From: Darksidea phi | Lineage: Eukaryota > Ascomycota > Dothideomycetes > Pleosporales > Lentitheciaceae | Assembly: GCA_030770425.1 (NCBI GenBank) | Contig: JASJFT010000061.1 | Span: forward strand, 62,001 to 126,000 | Length of the DNA: 64,000 nt | Reading direction: 5' to 3' | Shown: piece by piece, positions 55,059 to 64,000 of the stretch | Numbering within the stretch: position 1 is the stretch's first letter | Layout: each line of letters begins with the position of its first letter | The notes under the pieces: generated by a model | The model's database searches: none | What the model saw: the letters and a program-made list of their open reading frames with translations, nothing else | Told to the model about the DNA's origin: nothing | Translations under genes and position numbers: made by a program

Positions 55059-55181
55059 GCCCGATGAGGGACTCGAACCCTCAGCCTTGAGATTAAAAGT
55101 CTCTATAAACATGTTAAACTACGAATTCCACTACAGCAGAAGGTACACTTACCACGCGCTAACCAATTGTGCCAACCGGGC
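55059..55181 (-). tRNA. tRNA-Lys(UUU) interrupted by a 50-nt intron-like insertion
   Basis: On the minus strand the 5' part (GCCCGGTTGGCACAATTGG, with A box) and the 3' part (anticodon loop CTTTTAA, T arm GAGGG-TTCGAGT-CCCTC with B box, acceptor ATCGGGC) are separated by 50 nt, 55152-55103. Removing exactly these bases gives a 73-nt cloverleaf: seven acceptor pairs, a perfect TGAGA/TCTCA anticodon stem and a five-pair T stem. The D stem has one A-C mismatch. The inserted bases begin GTAAGT and end TTATAG, matching this genome's mRNA introns in size and ends. They lie just before the anticodon stem, not at the canonical 37/38 site, and split that stem. It could be a pseudogene or a functional tRNA with unusual processing. 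Confidence 0.8.
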
Positions 55182-56100
55182 TTTCAAGATGATTTAAATA
55201 AATTTGGGAATTAACTATAATATATCTAGATATGAAAAATGGGATGACGTGCAAGGGCGGCGAAGCATGAATGTTTCGAGGGCTGAGTGGTGTGGGGCTG
55301 AAACAATGGGAAGAGCGGGGCTAGTTGATGCTTTGATAAGCTAAGTGGGGTTGTTGTGCGTCATAGATGCCGCCTTTAAGTCTAGAACGGTAATGCGATG
55401 AAAAGAAGCAACGGTACTACCGTTATACATTTGAACCCGGACTCTACAAAATGTTTACCTGCTTTTCACATCTGACTAAATAGATGGTAGGAACTATCGC
55501 TCTTCGACGGCAAATGCTTACGCAGTGCATAGTGTAACTCAAAACCCAAGCCCTTTCGTTAAAAGCGGACAATCGGTGTTTTCAAGTCGCTCGTAGCATC
55601 GCGCTAGACAGTTAGTTTCCCGTCTTTGTTTGCGGCATAATCTGTGGTCTCAATCGATGGGTCGATCGAATGGATGTCTGATTGGGATCATGTTTGATTA
55701 AGACATGTGCTCTAATGGTGTCGAGCAGGATCTATAAAATGGACATTGGCGTGGTTTCAGACGAGAGAGTTTCAAGTGCAATAAATTTGGGGTTTGCAGT
55801 TATATAATTTATTTATGCCTTGTGAATGCTTGAACATGGTCCAAACATCGACTTAGCGATTCGGAATACGTCGCAACTTCACTTGAAACTATTGACTATG
55901 AAAATTATTGGGTACGGTTAAGCTTTTGGACAAACTTACCTCCTGCTATACACTTACTTACCGGCGCTTCTCCTGCTGAGAGGGTGGCGACTCAACATTC
56001 TTGCCTCTAAACGCATAAATATAAGGATTCTTCATTCCCTCTGCTGTCGGCGACTACTAGTCAAGCTCCCCGTTTCTGTCCCTGCACATGAGCGCACACC
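55182..56100. other. Intergenic, AT-rich
   Basis: About 900 bp of AT-rich DNA upstream of the tRNA-Lys gene. No repeat or domain-bearing frame recognised. Confidence 0.45.
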
Positions 56101-56310
56101 TTACTCATTAAAATAGCCTTCAATGAACTCGCTAACTTCTGAATAGTTGCTACGTTCTGAATAGTTCTCCTGCGTATTAGCGGGATGGTTGGACCCAACG
56201 TGTCTGCCGGAGGTACCGGGGAGGGGGCGAACGTTGGCAGGTTTACTACCCTTGTGCTTGATGATGGTTTTGGTGCCGTTTGGCCCCTTGCGAACTTCGT
56301 ACCAGGACAT
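56101..56310 (-). CDS. Small hypothetical protein, 69 aa
   Basis: Starts MSWYEVRKGPNGTKTIIKHK, continues PANVRPLPGTSGRHVGSNHP, and ends with the near-repeat ENYSERSNYSEVSEFIEG. The compact start and Gly/Pro/Asn pattern look like a small conserved fungal protein, but it is not recognised. A longer frame on the same strand (56061-56411) overlaps out of phase and looks less protein-like. Confidence 0.4.
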   Translation of the reverse strand: MSWYEVRKGPNGTKTIIKHKGSKPANVRPLPGTSGRHVGSNHPANTQENYSERSNYSEVSEFIEGYFNE

Positions 56311-57549
56311 TTGCTATGGTGGTGATTGCTTGGATGATGTTGAAATTGATGTTGAGAGTAGGAAGGATTGTGAACGGACATGATATAGGAACGCGCCGTC
56401 CTTTCATCCATTGTCGATATACATTGCTTTCATCCTTGCCAAATATATTGCTTTCATCCTTTGTCAAATGCATTGCATAATGCTTTCGGCACCAGTGTGG
56501 TGGAAGTAGCTTGAACGGGCCGTCGTGCAACAGGGATTTCGGACGCTCCGTGCCGTGTACGATGCGCTGTCCGGCTGTTTAAAAGCAATGCTCCTAGGAT
56601 GCGATGATACAGGCATTTTTGGCATCTAGACGTGCTGCAGTGTCCTGTGATATAGTAAATATAAGTAGAAGTTCTTGTTACGCGTCGACATGCGCTTTTC
56701 CGAGCGCAAGTCCACCAGGAAGGCTGTTCCTAAGATGATGCACCTGATGGTTGCCGACGCACACTGACGCAAGCTTCATGGAGCCGCTTCCGCGAAATCC
56801 TCGAGTTCGCAATCTCGTAATCGGGCTTCGACCCCCTCCAGGATGTCGGCAAAGATGGTGGTGACACCATAATTCGCAGTCGTGGTTGATTTGGAAGCCA
56901 CCTACGCGCGGCAGAGGGCATCTCCACACCGACAGATGGCCATACAAATCCTCCCAAGCACTGTGTACAGGAGCGGTCGGCGATTCCGTGAGAAGGGTCG
57001 CGTAGATGACTTGGCTTGCCGTAGCGTGTGTCCCACCACCCCGCATCTCCCGTTTTCTCTGTGTGCACACCGTCCTTGAGCGCGAAGGGCCAATGATTTG
57101 GGACCTAGACGGGACATGCCGCTCCTGACGTTAGCAACGACGAAGTTGAGGTCTCCCGGCCGGTATTACGTCCCATGCCGGCGGCGTCTAGTGTGTGAAC
57201 TGTCAATTGAGCCAAAGTGGTGATCAACATCGAATGAGGGGATGCGAATCTGGCAGAGCCGCACTACGTCCATTCTGGCCAACACAAATGCTGGCTGGTG
57301 GTGGGCGCGTGGCGGATATATAAAAAGTCGCGTCGTCCTGAGACATGAAGGATGCGATCGAAACGAAACGACGAAACGAAACCAACGACTCACGGACGCT
57401 AAGCTCACCCCAAGTAACGATACCCGTCGACAACACCTCCAGCCGCGAGAGAACATCGCGAGCCCACCAGTGAGTTGTCCTTTCCGACTCGCCTATGCGT
57501 GTGTTGGCTTCGATAAGGCTGGCGAAAGCGAATGCGAGGCTGACGAGGC
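56311..57549. other. Intergenic
   Basis: 1.24 kb between the small orphan and the zinc-finger gene. Frames on both strands overlap without domains. The segment near 57160-57540 is probably promoter and 5' leader of the zinc-finger gene. Confidence 0.45.
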
Positions 57550-58380
57550 ATGCGCCACACTTCAGTGCCTGCCGTGAGGGACCCCGCCAGCGTGTCGCTC
57601 GCGGGCATTCTCGACAGTCCTGTCACCCAGACGCAACTCGGCGAATGGCTGCAGTCGCCCACCACCGACATCCACGCTCGCTTGGTGCACTTCTCTTCGT
57701 CTTCTGACGGCCCGGCGCCGGCTTCATACAGCTCCAGTCCGCCGTACTCGCGGTCGCTTCGCAGCAGCTCTTCGATGGCGCCAGCGTGCATTCACCAGTC
57801 CAACGCCTCGACCCAGACACCGTCCCTCTGTGACTATTCCGATGCCACGCCCACCGAAACGTCCATCAGCACAGGACTCGCCAGTCACTTCTCCGGTGTG
57901 CCGCTGCTTGAGGACGTGAACGGCGTTCTGGAACAGCGGCCGAACCAGCATCGAACCCCCGTATATGAGTGCGCCTTCTGGTTCCTGAGCTGCACATACA
58001 TATCTTATGACGAGGAGGAATGGAAGATGCACTGCTTAAGTCACTTCCGAGGCGAGGAGCCACCTAGATCGGTGCAGTGCCCGCTATGCGAGTTCCGAGG
58101 GACGTCGGACAGCGGCTGGTCTGCGTGGAACGCAAGGATGGAACATATCGCATACTACCACACCATGCTCGGCGAGACACTCAAGACCAGCCGGCCCGAC
58201 TTCCATCTCTTCACCCACCTCTGGCAGAAACGGTTGATCGACGACCAGGATCTCAAGGAGTTGAAGGGAGGGAACCACAACCTGGCCCGGCCGCCATCCA
58301 ACTTCACCGTAACGAATAGCCGCCGCGAGCGAGACGGTCGGCGACAACGATCCCAGCATATTGGTCTACTGCGACGGTAG
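57550..58380 (+). CDS. C2H2-type zinc-finger-like protein, 276 aa
   Basis: Single exon from ATG 57550. The N-terminal half (~25-130) is Ser/Thr/Pro-rich and probably disordered. Two zinc-finger-like modules follow: YECAFWFLSC...KMHCLSHF (CX6C, HX3H) and VQCPLCEFRG...MEHIAYYH (CX2C, HX4H). After these comes a helical region with LFTHLWQKRLIDDQDLKEL and a basic C-terminus (NSRRERDGRRQRS). Proteins of this plan are common as orphans in Pezizomycotina and may bind nucleic acid or proteins; no target can be inferred. A 5' UTR intron is possible. Confidence 0.65.
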   Translation: MRHTSVPAVRDPASVSLAGILDSPVTQTQLGEWLQSPTTDIHARLVHFSSSSDGPAPASYSSSPPYSRSLRSSSSMAPACIHQSNASTQTPSLCDYSDATPTETSISTGLASHFSGVPLLEDVNGVLEQRPNQHRTPVYECAFWFLSCTYISYDEEEWKMHCLSHFRGEEPPRSVQCPLCEFRGTSDSGWSAWNARMEHIAYYHTMLGETLKTSRPDFHLFTHLWQKRLIDDQDLKELKGGNHNLARPPSNFTVTNSRRERDGRRQRSQHIGLLRR

Positions 58381-58950
58381 AACAAGACTGCTCACCCGTG
58401 AGCACAGACTGAAACAGCCTGTGTGGTACACGACCCCACGTGCGTCTCTCCTGCAACTCCGCTCTGACCGGTCAACCAAAATTCATTTCTGCTGTGCCTC
58501 GTACTGGCCAGCTTCCCGCATGCTTCCACCCTTCTCCTTATCTTCTGCACGTAATATCTGATTCGGTTTGTCCTGGCTTTTGCTGTGCTGGGATTGGAAG
58601 TGCTCCACCAAGTTGGCACGACGCGGTTATGATGGCATACTGGGCGTTCGGATCGAAATTGCTAGCGTTCTCGATGTTTCCTAGCGTTCGAGCAGTCATA
58701 CTGTTGGATTCTAGCGCTGTATTAAATTGCCTTTCGATGACTTTGGATGTTTGAATGAGTAGGATACCGACGTGGGACGTTTGGATTGGAATCATACGTA
58801 GCGATCTATCTGAGCGACAGGCAGTAATTTCTCTGGGAGTTCTCGCCACATAGTGAGAGGCGTCCCAACTTATATAAAGCATTCCCACCAACCCCCTGAC
58901 TTCGCCTCCCGTCAAAACAAGCACTCTCATTCGCTATATCAAAATCAACC
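58381..58950. other. Intergenic with promoter of a decayed gene
   Basis: 570 bp. A TATA box at 58871-58878 and an A-rich context (AAAATCAACCATGA) in front of ATG 58951 look like a genuine promoter and start, although the downstream frame is broken. Confidence 0.45.
58871..58878 (+). promoter_or_regulatory. TATA box before a broken gene
   Basis: TATATAAA, 73-80 bp before ATG 58951. Confidence 0.4.
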
Positions 58951-59400
58951 ATGACAGCAGCCTCACTACCGTCGCGTCGCGAAAATTTCTCAGCCGCGAA
59001 CCGTCGAATATGTCTGCCTTGGGCGCGTGTCTGAAAGTGTGTTAGTGATTTCCTGATTAGGCAGGACCACCCGTGTGTTCGCATTGCACCGGGTTTCCAC
59101 GTCGGACGGAACGTCAGGATACGCCGTCTACAGAACAAGCCAAGGTGCTAACTAATCCGTTACGCGTACAGTCTCTACGTCCAAGGGATTTCTTCATGGG
59201 GATGCAGCTGCCGCTGCCAACGATTTATCGCCAAAGGATGTTAGCGTGCACATGTGGAAACAAGTTGAAGCGATCTCGGGTGTTCTAACCAGATATTCAC
59301 GCCACACTTTGTCCCCGCCTGTTATAGCAAGAGAAGCGTTTGGTAAGTTCAGGGCTCACGGCCGGCTAGAGTCTTCTCTTACTGTTTAATTTCCGGACGG
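58951..59400 (+). pseudogene. 5' remnant of a decayed gene
   Basis: ATG 58951 opens MTAASLPSRRENFSAANRRI, reaching a TGA after 27 codons. The same frame continues with coding-like sequence (KCVSDFLIRQDHPCVRIAPG) to ~59145. A GTGCTAAC...CGTACAG intron end then leads into another coding-like stretch (FLHGDAAAANDLSPKDVSVH, VEAISGVLTRYSRHTLSPPV). Probably the 5' part of the degraded gene that continues at 59457, but a separate gene cannot be ruled out. Confidence 0.4.
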
Positions 59401-59456
59401 AATTTCAGAGTCATGGGCGCCAGGAATGGACAATAGCACACTCCTAGTATGAGCTA

Positions 59457-60390
59457 ATGGGAGGCTTTGCGATCGATATCAGAGATTGGCAATTCCCTCT
59501 TTTCCAAAAGCACAAGCAGATTCCGCTTACTACAGACGGAGCATTTTGGCTTGCCACCCATTCTCTTGAAACATGGAATACGTTCGCGCACGCTATCTGC
59601 GCGCTGTTCAGCTACATCTTCTGGTGGCACAAGCCGCTCGACGTTGCCGAGCGAACACTTTCGAACTGAATGCCGCCGCTATAATGCTGCTAGCTGGGGG
59701 CATGAAGTATTCTCGACATATGTATTTGAGCTTCCTTGCAGAGTCGAGGATGCAGCTGTACCGAGAAGAGGAACTCACCCATTCAGAGTTCCAGAACCGC
59801 TTCCAGGTACTATTTCCATCTCGTGCGACCAGGAATTGTACGGCTACATTGTCGAATATGGGAGGCAACCGGAATCCTGTTACTTTGAAGCGAGAGGATT
59901 TCGTCTGGCTAGAAGCACAGCGATGTGGAGTTCAGTTTGCAACCATTCATGGTTGTCACAACATGCTTTGCTTTGGGAGTAGCGAGTGGAGCATTTCAAA
60001 TCGCTCGTTGCTGGATGTTGTGGTGCCACTGGTCTACGCTAATTTTTGTTATGGCGGGATACATATGACTGCTTGGAAACGCCCCTTTCCCTAGTCCGGC
60101 GCACAAACTTCCATGGAGATTCTCCAGCATCTCTTGCCTCTGCACTTCTTTTGCTCGTCATCTTGGCGCTCAGGAAGGCGAAGAGTGGCTTAAGATTCTC
60201 GTCTTATTTTGCGTCCCTTTCTCTCCCCTTTATCTCCTTGGTGGTTTACTGTTCTGCTTCCCCCTTGATTTTTTCATGCACTTTCTATCGCGCTCTCCTT
60301 TTGGTGGAGTGTTTTCAGACCCTTGGCCATCTTCCAGGGTCGGTCTATCAAGTTCCAAAATAGTCGCAGTACTTTCCTTATATCGGCTAA
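59457..60390 (+). pseudogene. Fungal multi-pass membrane protein pseudogene
   Basis: Three overlapping frames carry successive pieces of a large, unnamed fungal membrane-protein family. The first (59457-59669) has LETWNTFAHAICALFSYIFW and HKPLDVAE, the family's characteristic transmembrane motif. The second (to 60094) has MLLAGGMKYSRHMYLSFL and the typical YGGIHMTAW. The third (60046-60363) has VECFQTLGHLPGSVYQVPK, then TAG where relatives have a Trp codon, then SQYFPYIG. One-base shifts near 59660 and 60090 and the nonsense codon (consistent with TGG to TAG, a G-to-A change) make it non-functional. No intron of plausible size repairs the frame. Confidence 0.6.
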
Positions 60391-60596
60391 GCCATGCACC
60401 TCGCTCGCCAGTACCGTTCAAATATGGGACCACACAGTTAGAAAAGCTCGCATAGAATCCAGAGGAGGATTAGTACCTATTGATACCAGCTAGAAGCTAC
60501 GCTATTCGCAAATTTTGACGCCGTGGCAGTTCGACGAGTATCTAGCTACAAGGAACGCAGCTTGTACCATTTAAGATACATCTAACGTTACATAAA

Positions 60597-61400
60597 TCAT
60601 AGCTCTGGGCCAGTAGTGAAAAGGAAGTGGAATACCAAATTGCTTATTCGAGGTTGAGTGAATCGTTGGTTACATGCTCTTTTTCCCACGATTCTCTTCT
60701 CATCGACATCCCATACACGAAAACACACATCCCGAAACCCTGCCTCAATCGATATTACTGCCTTAACCGACGTAGAAATGTACTTCCACCACTCGGAATT
60801 CTCCAAGCTCTCATCTAGTCTAACTTCGTTCGCCCCATCTTTCGCGGCCTTGAATCCACCCCGGTTTCGCTGGGCTTTGGCGGTTTTGCTGAGTTCCCAG
60901 TTCTCGATAGCAAGGTTCGCCCCAGCGAAGATACCGCGTCCGGTGATGTGGAGCTCCTTGGGGTAAACGTATGCGAGTCCTCCAGCGATGACAAGCTTGA
61001 GAACGGTGGATACAAATTCCCATACACCAATCCTCGCCACACGCGCAGTCTCAGTCGCAAAACTCCACAGCCCCAGATTTATTGGCGACGCACATATCGA
61101 CACCTCGTCCGCCCTGCAACCACTTTTTTCCAAATCGTACAGTACCTTCCTCGTTCCATATCTCGACACCCGGTCTTGGTCTCAACCACCTGACTCATCT
61201 TCTTCCCTAGATCCTCCACATCATCCCTAATGACCGCCAATGCTTTAGATGGAAATGCTTCCTGGAAGTTCGCTTTTGACTCGAGGTTTGAGATGTTGCA
61301 CGTTACTTCAGCTAAGCGATCGTGCTGGCGGTCGAGCTGGGTGCGCAGCACCTCCCTGACCGTCCCTTAGATCTCGTATAGGGACGGCATGGAAGGTTCC
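60597..61400 (-). pseudogene. Possible broken or multi-exon hypothetical gene
   Basis: On the minus strand MPSLYEI is followed at once by TAA, then by a coding-like coiled stretch (TQLDRQHDRLAEVTCNISNL; FPSKALAVIRDDVEDLGKKM) that ends at 61079. A second frame (61169-60597) contains a hydrophobic segment (STVLKLVIAGGLAYVYPKEL). How the frames join is unclear. Not recognised; may be a pseudogene or noise. Confidence 0.3.
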
Positions 61401-62299
61401 TTGAGATGGTTGCGAGGGTGATGGTTTTGGCTGTTGTTTTGTGAGTTCGTGCGCGGAGGCCTTATACGTGTGGGGAGTTTCTTGGGTTGGTGGTTTACGC
61501 TTCGAAGCTTAGGGTGGAGAGGGTAGTTGTGAAAAGGTGTTGTCATGTGGCAAGCTGAAGAAGTGCAGGACGAGGATAAATGTCCCAGCTAGGATAGACA
61601 ACGTACCCAAAGATAGTGTAAAAAATAGTAATATACCTTGATGATCGGAGATGGCTGATAGCTCATGAGGAGGAGAGTTGGTTGAGGAGGTTCTGCGTCA
61701 AAGTGAAAATGGTGGGTATCTGATCCGTAGAACTAACAAGGTGATCCAACCAAGTAGTGATAGAGCTTGGGTTTTCTGGTTATCGTGGGTAGCATGCGAG
61801 TGCCCGGGCCGGGTTGAAGCATCAGCGACATGGACATCAAGCCTGAAAATCGGCAACGTGGCGAAGGTGCAGAGCCTGTAAATCTCATCCAGAGGGATGT
61901 GAGCGTCTAGTGGTACAAATATTACAAGATGCACTGTTTCGCGAAATGTCTCGTACTTGCCTACAGAGGTGTCGAAGCTCGGCTTATTGTAAGGAAGTCC
62001 AACACGAAGTCGGAGGGAACCACATAACTCAAAGCACGTCGTGGAAGACCGTTCGCACAGCAGGAACGAGCAAATATTCATTTCGATGTCAAACCTGGTA
62101 TACTACAAAACTTGGTCCAGTCCACTAGCAATGCGGCGCTATGCACTAAAAAGAGCACTTCTTCCCTACTTCATGTACAATATGAAAAATAGGATAAACG
62201 CCTCGTGCTCCTGCAGATGCCCCATCCTAATGGAGTCTCCTGCGTGGGATAATAGAATAACGATATCGAGGGTATCTCGGAATGTCCATGCCGACCACT
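61401..62299. other. Intergenic
   Basis: About 900 bp between the uncertain 61-kb frame and RGP1. A 127-codon minus-strand frame (62081-61698) has no recognised domain; it is not called. Confidence 0.4.
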
Positions 62300-64000
62300 T
62301 CATATAGGCAAACCATCCTCATCCGGTTCTTCAGCGTTGCCAGTGACCGCGCCATACACTCTCACTGGCACTTGTACTTCAAAGCTTTCGGCAGGTAATC
62401 GTTCCACCGCAGCTAAGACAAGGCCTCTATCATCTGTCGACAGCTCTTCTAGCAAGTCATCCCAATACGCCTCTTCTCCATCTTCGTAGGTGAGTCTAGG
62501 CGTAATGAACTCTACCCGCAGTTTCCATTCTAGGTTGATGCCACTAGTATAGAACTCAGGCGTCGCGTTCGGCGGTATCGTAGGTGAAAAAGACAGTCTT
62601 TGGGCAAATAGAGCATTCTCTGAAAAGTTTGCATACACTTTTCGAGTCACACGGTGGATCGATGCGTTCGATCGGAGGGCTATCGCCGGGTCCACCTTCT
62701 CCGAAGACTCTAGCGAAACATGGACAGAATAGCATGGTATGTCTGAGTCGGTGAAATCAAGCACAGCGGACATGGTTTCACCTAATCTGTATGCAGGCCG
62801 AGCCAGCATTATCACCGCCACACGTCGGCCACTCCGAGCAATCTCAAATCGGTTAGCGCTTTGATTGGCGGCGCCAGTCAGGTTGCTGCGTAGAATCGCG
62901 AGATCGATAGCCTCCTTCATTGTGTGCGGTTCCTCTGTTATCGACGAGCGTCCAGGTACGGTCTCAGTGGGAGAGAGCAGACTCATGCTTGAATTCTGCC
63001 TTGGCCTGTCCAAGAGGTTGTCGACATATTCCAGAAAGTCGCTAAAAGATGAGGGGTCGTTATTTGCTTTTGATGCACCCGTTTTGATGGGGGAGGTGCT
63101 TGAAGTGCCCGTTGCAGGGTCAATACTAGAGGTTCGCGCTTGGTCGCGAAGGATGATGTACGGAGACATAAGGTCATGTCCGAGAATCTCGCCTCTACCT
63201 AAACTCAGTTTAGTCGTGGCCTAGCTATAAGAGAGATCATACATACTATTTACACTGCCAAAGACTCGGAAAGGCACGTCAACTTGTTTGACCTGCTGAT
63301 CCCGGGATGATCCTGGCCTCTGAGTACCGATGGTGAGATGATAGGCCACCTTCATCGAACGTCCTTTGTGACTAGGAGGAAGACCCCGCGGTAAAGTGAA
63401 GCTGTACGTGTAGCTGCGGCTCTCCCCTGGAGCCAATTGAAGATCGACAAATAAAATAGACTGTGGTGTTGTTATCAGAGGCACCGTCTTCGAGCTGGCA
63501 AGTCCCCGCATCTCTCGGATGCTGGACGGCTCTGAGGCGCCCAGCAAACCACCAAGAGATTCTCCGATATTGGACCACCCTAATGCACCAAACAAGCCAC
63601 TGTCGCGCTTCGTTCGTTCGACACCGACCACACCCCCTCCACCCTGCCCGCCTACGACACCCTTCCTTTTGACTTCTTCGAATGGCGCCTGATTTATCAA
63701 GGATCCGTCTAGGGTAAACGACCCCATAACCTGAGCGTAGCCCATCATCAGAGCTTCTGGGTGTTTGCGTTGTCCGGGCGGCGCAAGCTGGGATATTCGT
63801 CGATGGTGTACTGCCCTCGGGAGTAGGCGTGCCGTAGGTTGAGCTGTATATTCGGATGCCAACGTTTCACTAGAGTTGTTGCTCATCGAATAAAACTCCC
63901 CGCTACTCCTTGGTGTTCCATTCATACTAGAGCCGGACAGTATACGAGCTACAGGGGAAAGTGCTTCGAAATTGGGGTTCGATGGGGGTTCTTCAGGCGG
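62300..64000 (-). CDS. RGP1: Rgp1-like Golgi trafficking factor (5' end outside window)
   Basis: Minus-strand exons 64000-63247 and 63198-62300 join over a 48-nt intron (GTATGT...GTTTAG). The frame is open to the right edge (EEPPSNPNFEALSPVARILS before the internal Met at 63925), so the start lies beyond the window; 550 residues are visible. Features match fungal Rgp1: arrestin-like strands in the middle (QSILFVDLQLAPGESRSYTY, FTLPRGLPPSHKGRSMKVAY), the conserved VDVPFRVFGSVNSRGEILGH across the splice, and a C-terminal beta domain (NLEWKLRVEFITPR, FEVQVPVRVYGAV). With Ric1 it forms the exchange factor that activates Ypt6/Rab6 for retrograde traffic to the trans-Golgi. Ser/Pro-rich linkers are probably disordered. 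Confidence 0.88.

Noticed and set aside
1..64000. CRISPR arrays, bacterial operons, viral or toxin genes
   Set aside because: None seen; architecture is fungal throughout.

Overview
This is nuclear DNA of a filamentous ascomycete (Pezizomycotina), probably a dothideomycete. Genes lie on both strands and carry one to four GT-AG introns, mostly 47-60 nt long. Recognisable products are fungal: Mms22/Mus7, Chs5, Rmt2, Sub2, Rgp1, a GH27 alpha-galactosidase, a berberine-bridge-type oxidase, a seven-helix fungal rhodopsin-domain protein and a PNP-NB-ARC-TPR NLR. The class-level placement is inference from gene content.

Layout. 1-6525: 3' part of a MMS22/Mus7 gene that continues off the left edge. 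6932-10016: Gag1-clamp-like protein and secreted alpha-galactosidase. 11235-12041: frameshifted F-box pseudogene, divergent from CHS5 (12187-13473). 14435-15675: RMT2. 16946-18991: large orphan protein. 19908-24907: NmrA-like oxidoreductase, triple-BRCT protein and hotdog thioesterase. 25322-26167: orphan. 26486-32565: a 6.08-kb unit bounded by ~40-bp terminal inverted repeats with TA on both sides, whose only recognisable gene is the NLR (28245-31902). 33251-34543: three tightly packed orphan genes. 35393-36703: rhodopsin-domain membrane protein. 37731-39638: FAD oxidase. 39779-39994: homopolymers around a 10-N gap. 40388-41277: serine esterase. 41402-44269: divergent RPR2 and SUB2. 44270-48041: long gene-free stretch. 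48042-50644: ketopantoate-reductase-like protein with a long disordered tail. 51845-53879: glucokinase with an N-terminal membrane anchor. 55059-55181: tRNA-Lys(UUU) interrupted by a 50-nt intron-like insertion. 56101-58380: small orphan and zinc-finger protein. About 58951-60390: decayed membrane-protein gene. 62300-64000: RGP1, running off the right edge.

Most genes are unlinked housekeeping functions (replication-fork repair, chitin-synthase transport, ribosomal-protein methylation, mRNA export, RNase P, glycolysis, Golgi trafficking). No biosynthetic cluster is visible. The accessory stretch runs from about 26 to 37 kb.

The two most unusual signals are the NLR inside a transposon-like inverted-repeat frame with no transposase, and the tRNA-Lys gene that becomes a textbook 73-nt tRNA only when a 50-nt segment with spliceosomal-type ends (GTAAGT...TAG) is removed from a non-canonical position. 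Splice sites below were read by eye from reading-frame continuity, consensus ends and family conservation; no transcript data were available.
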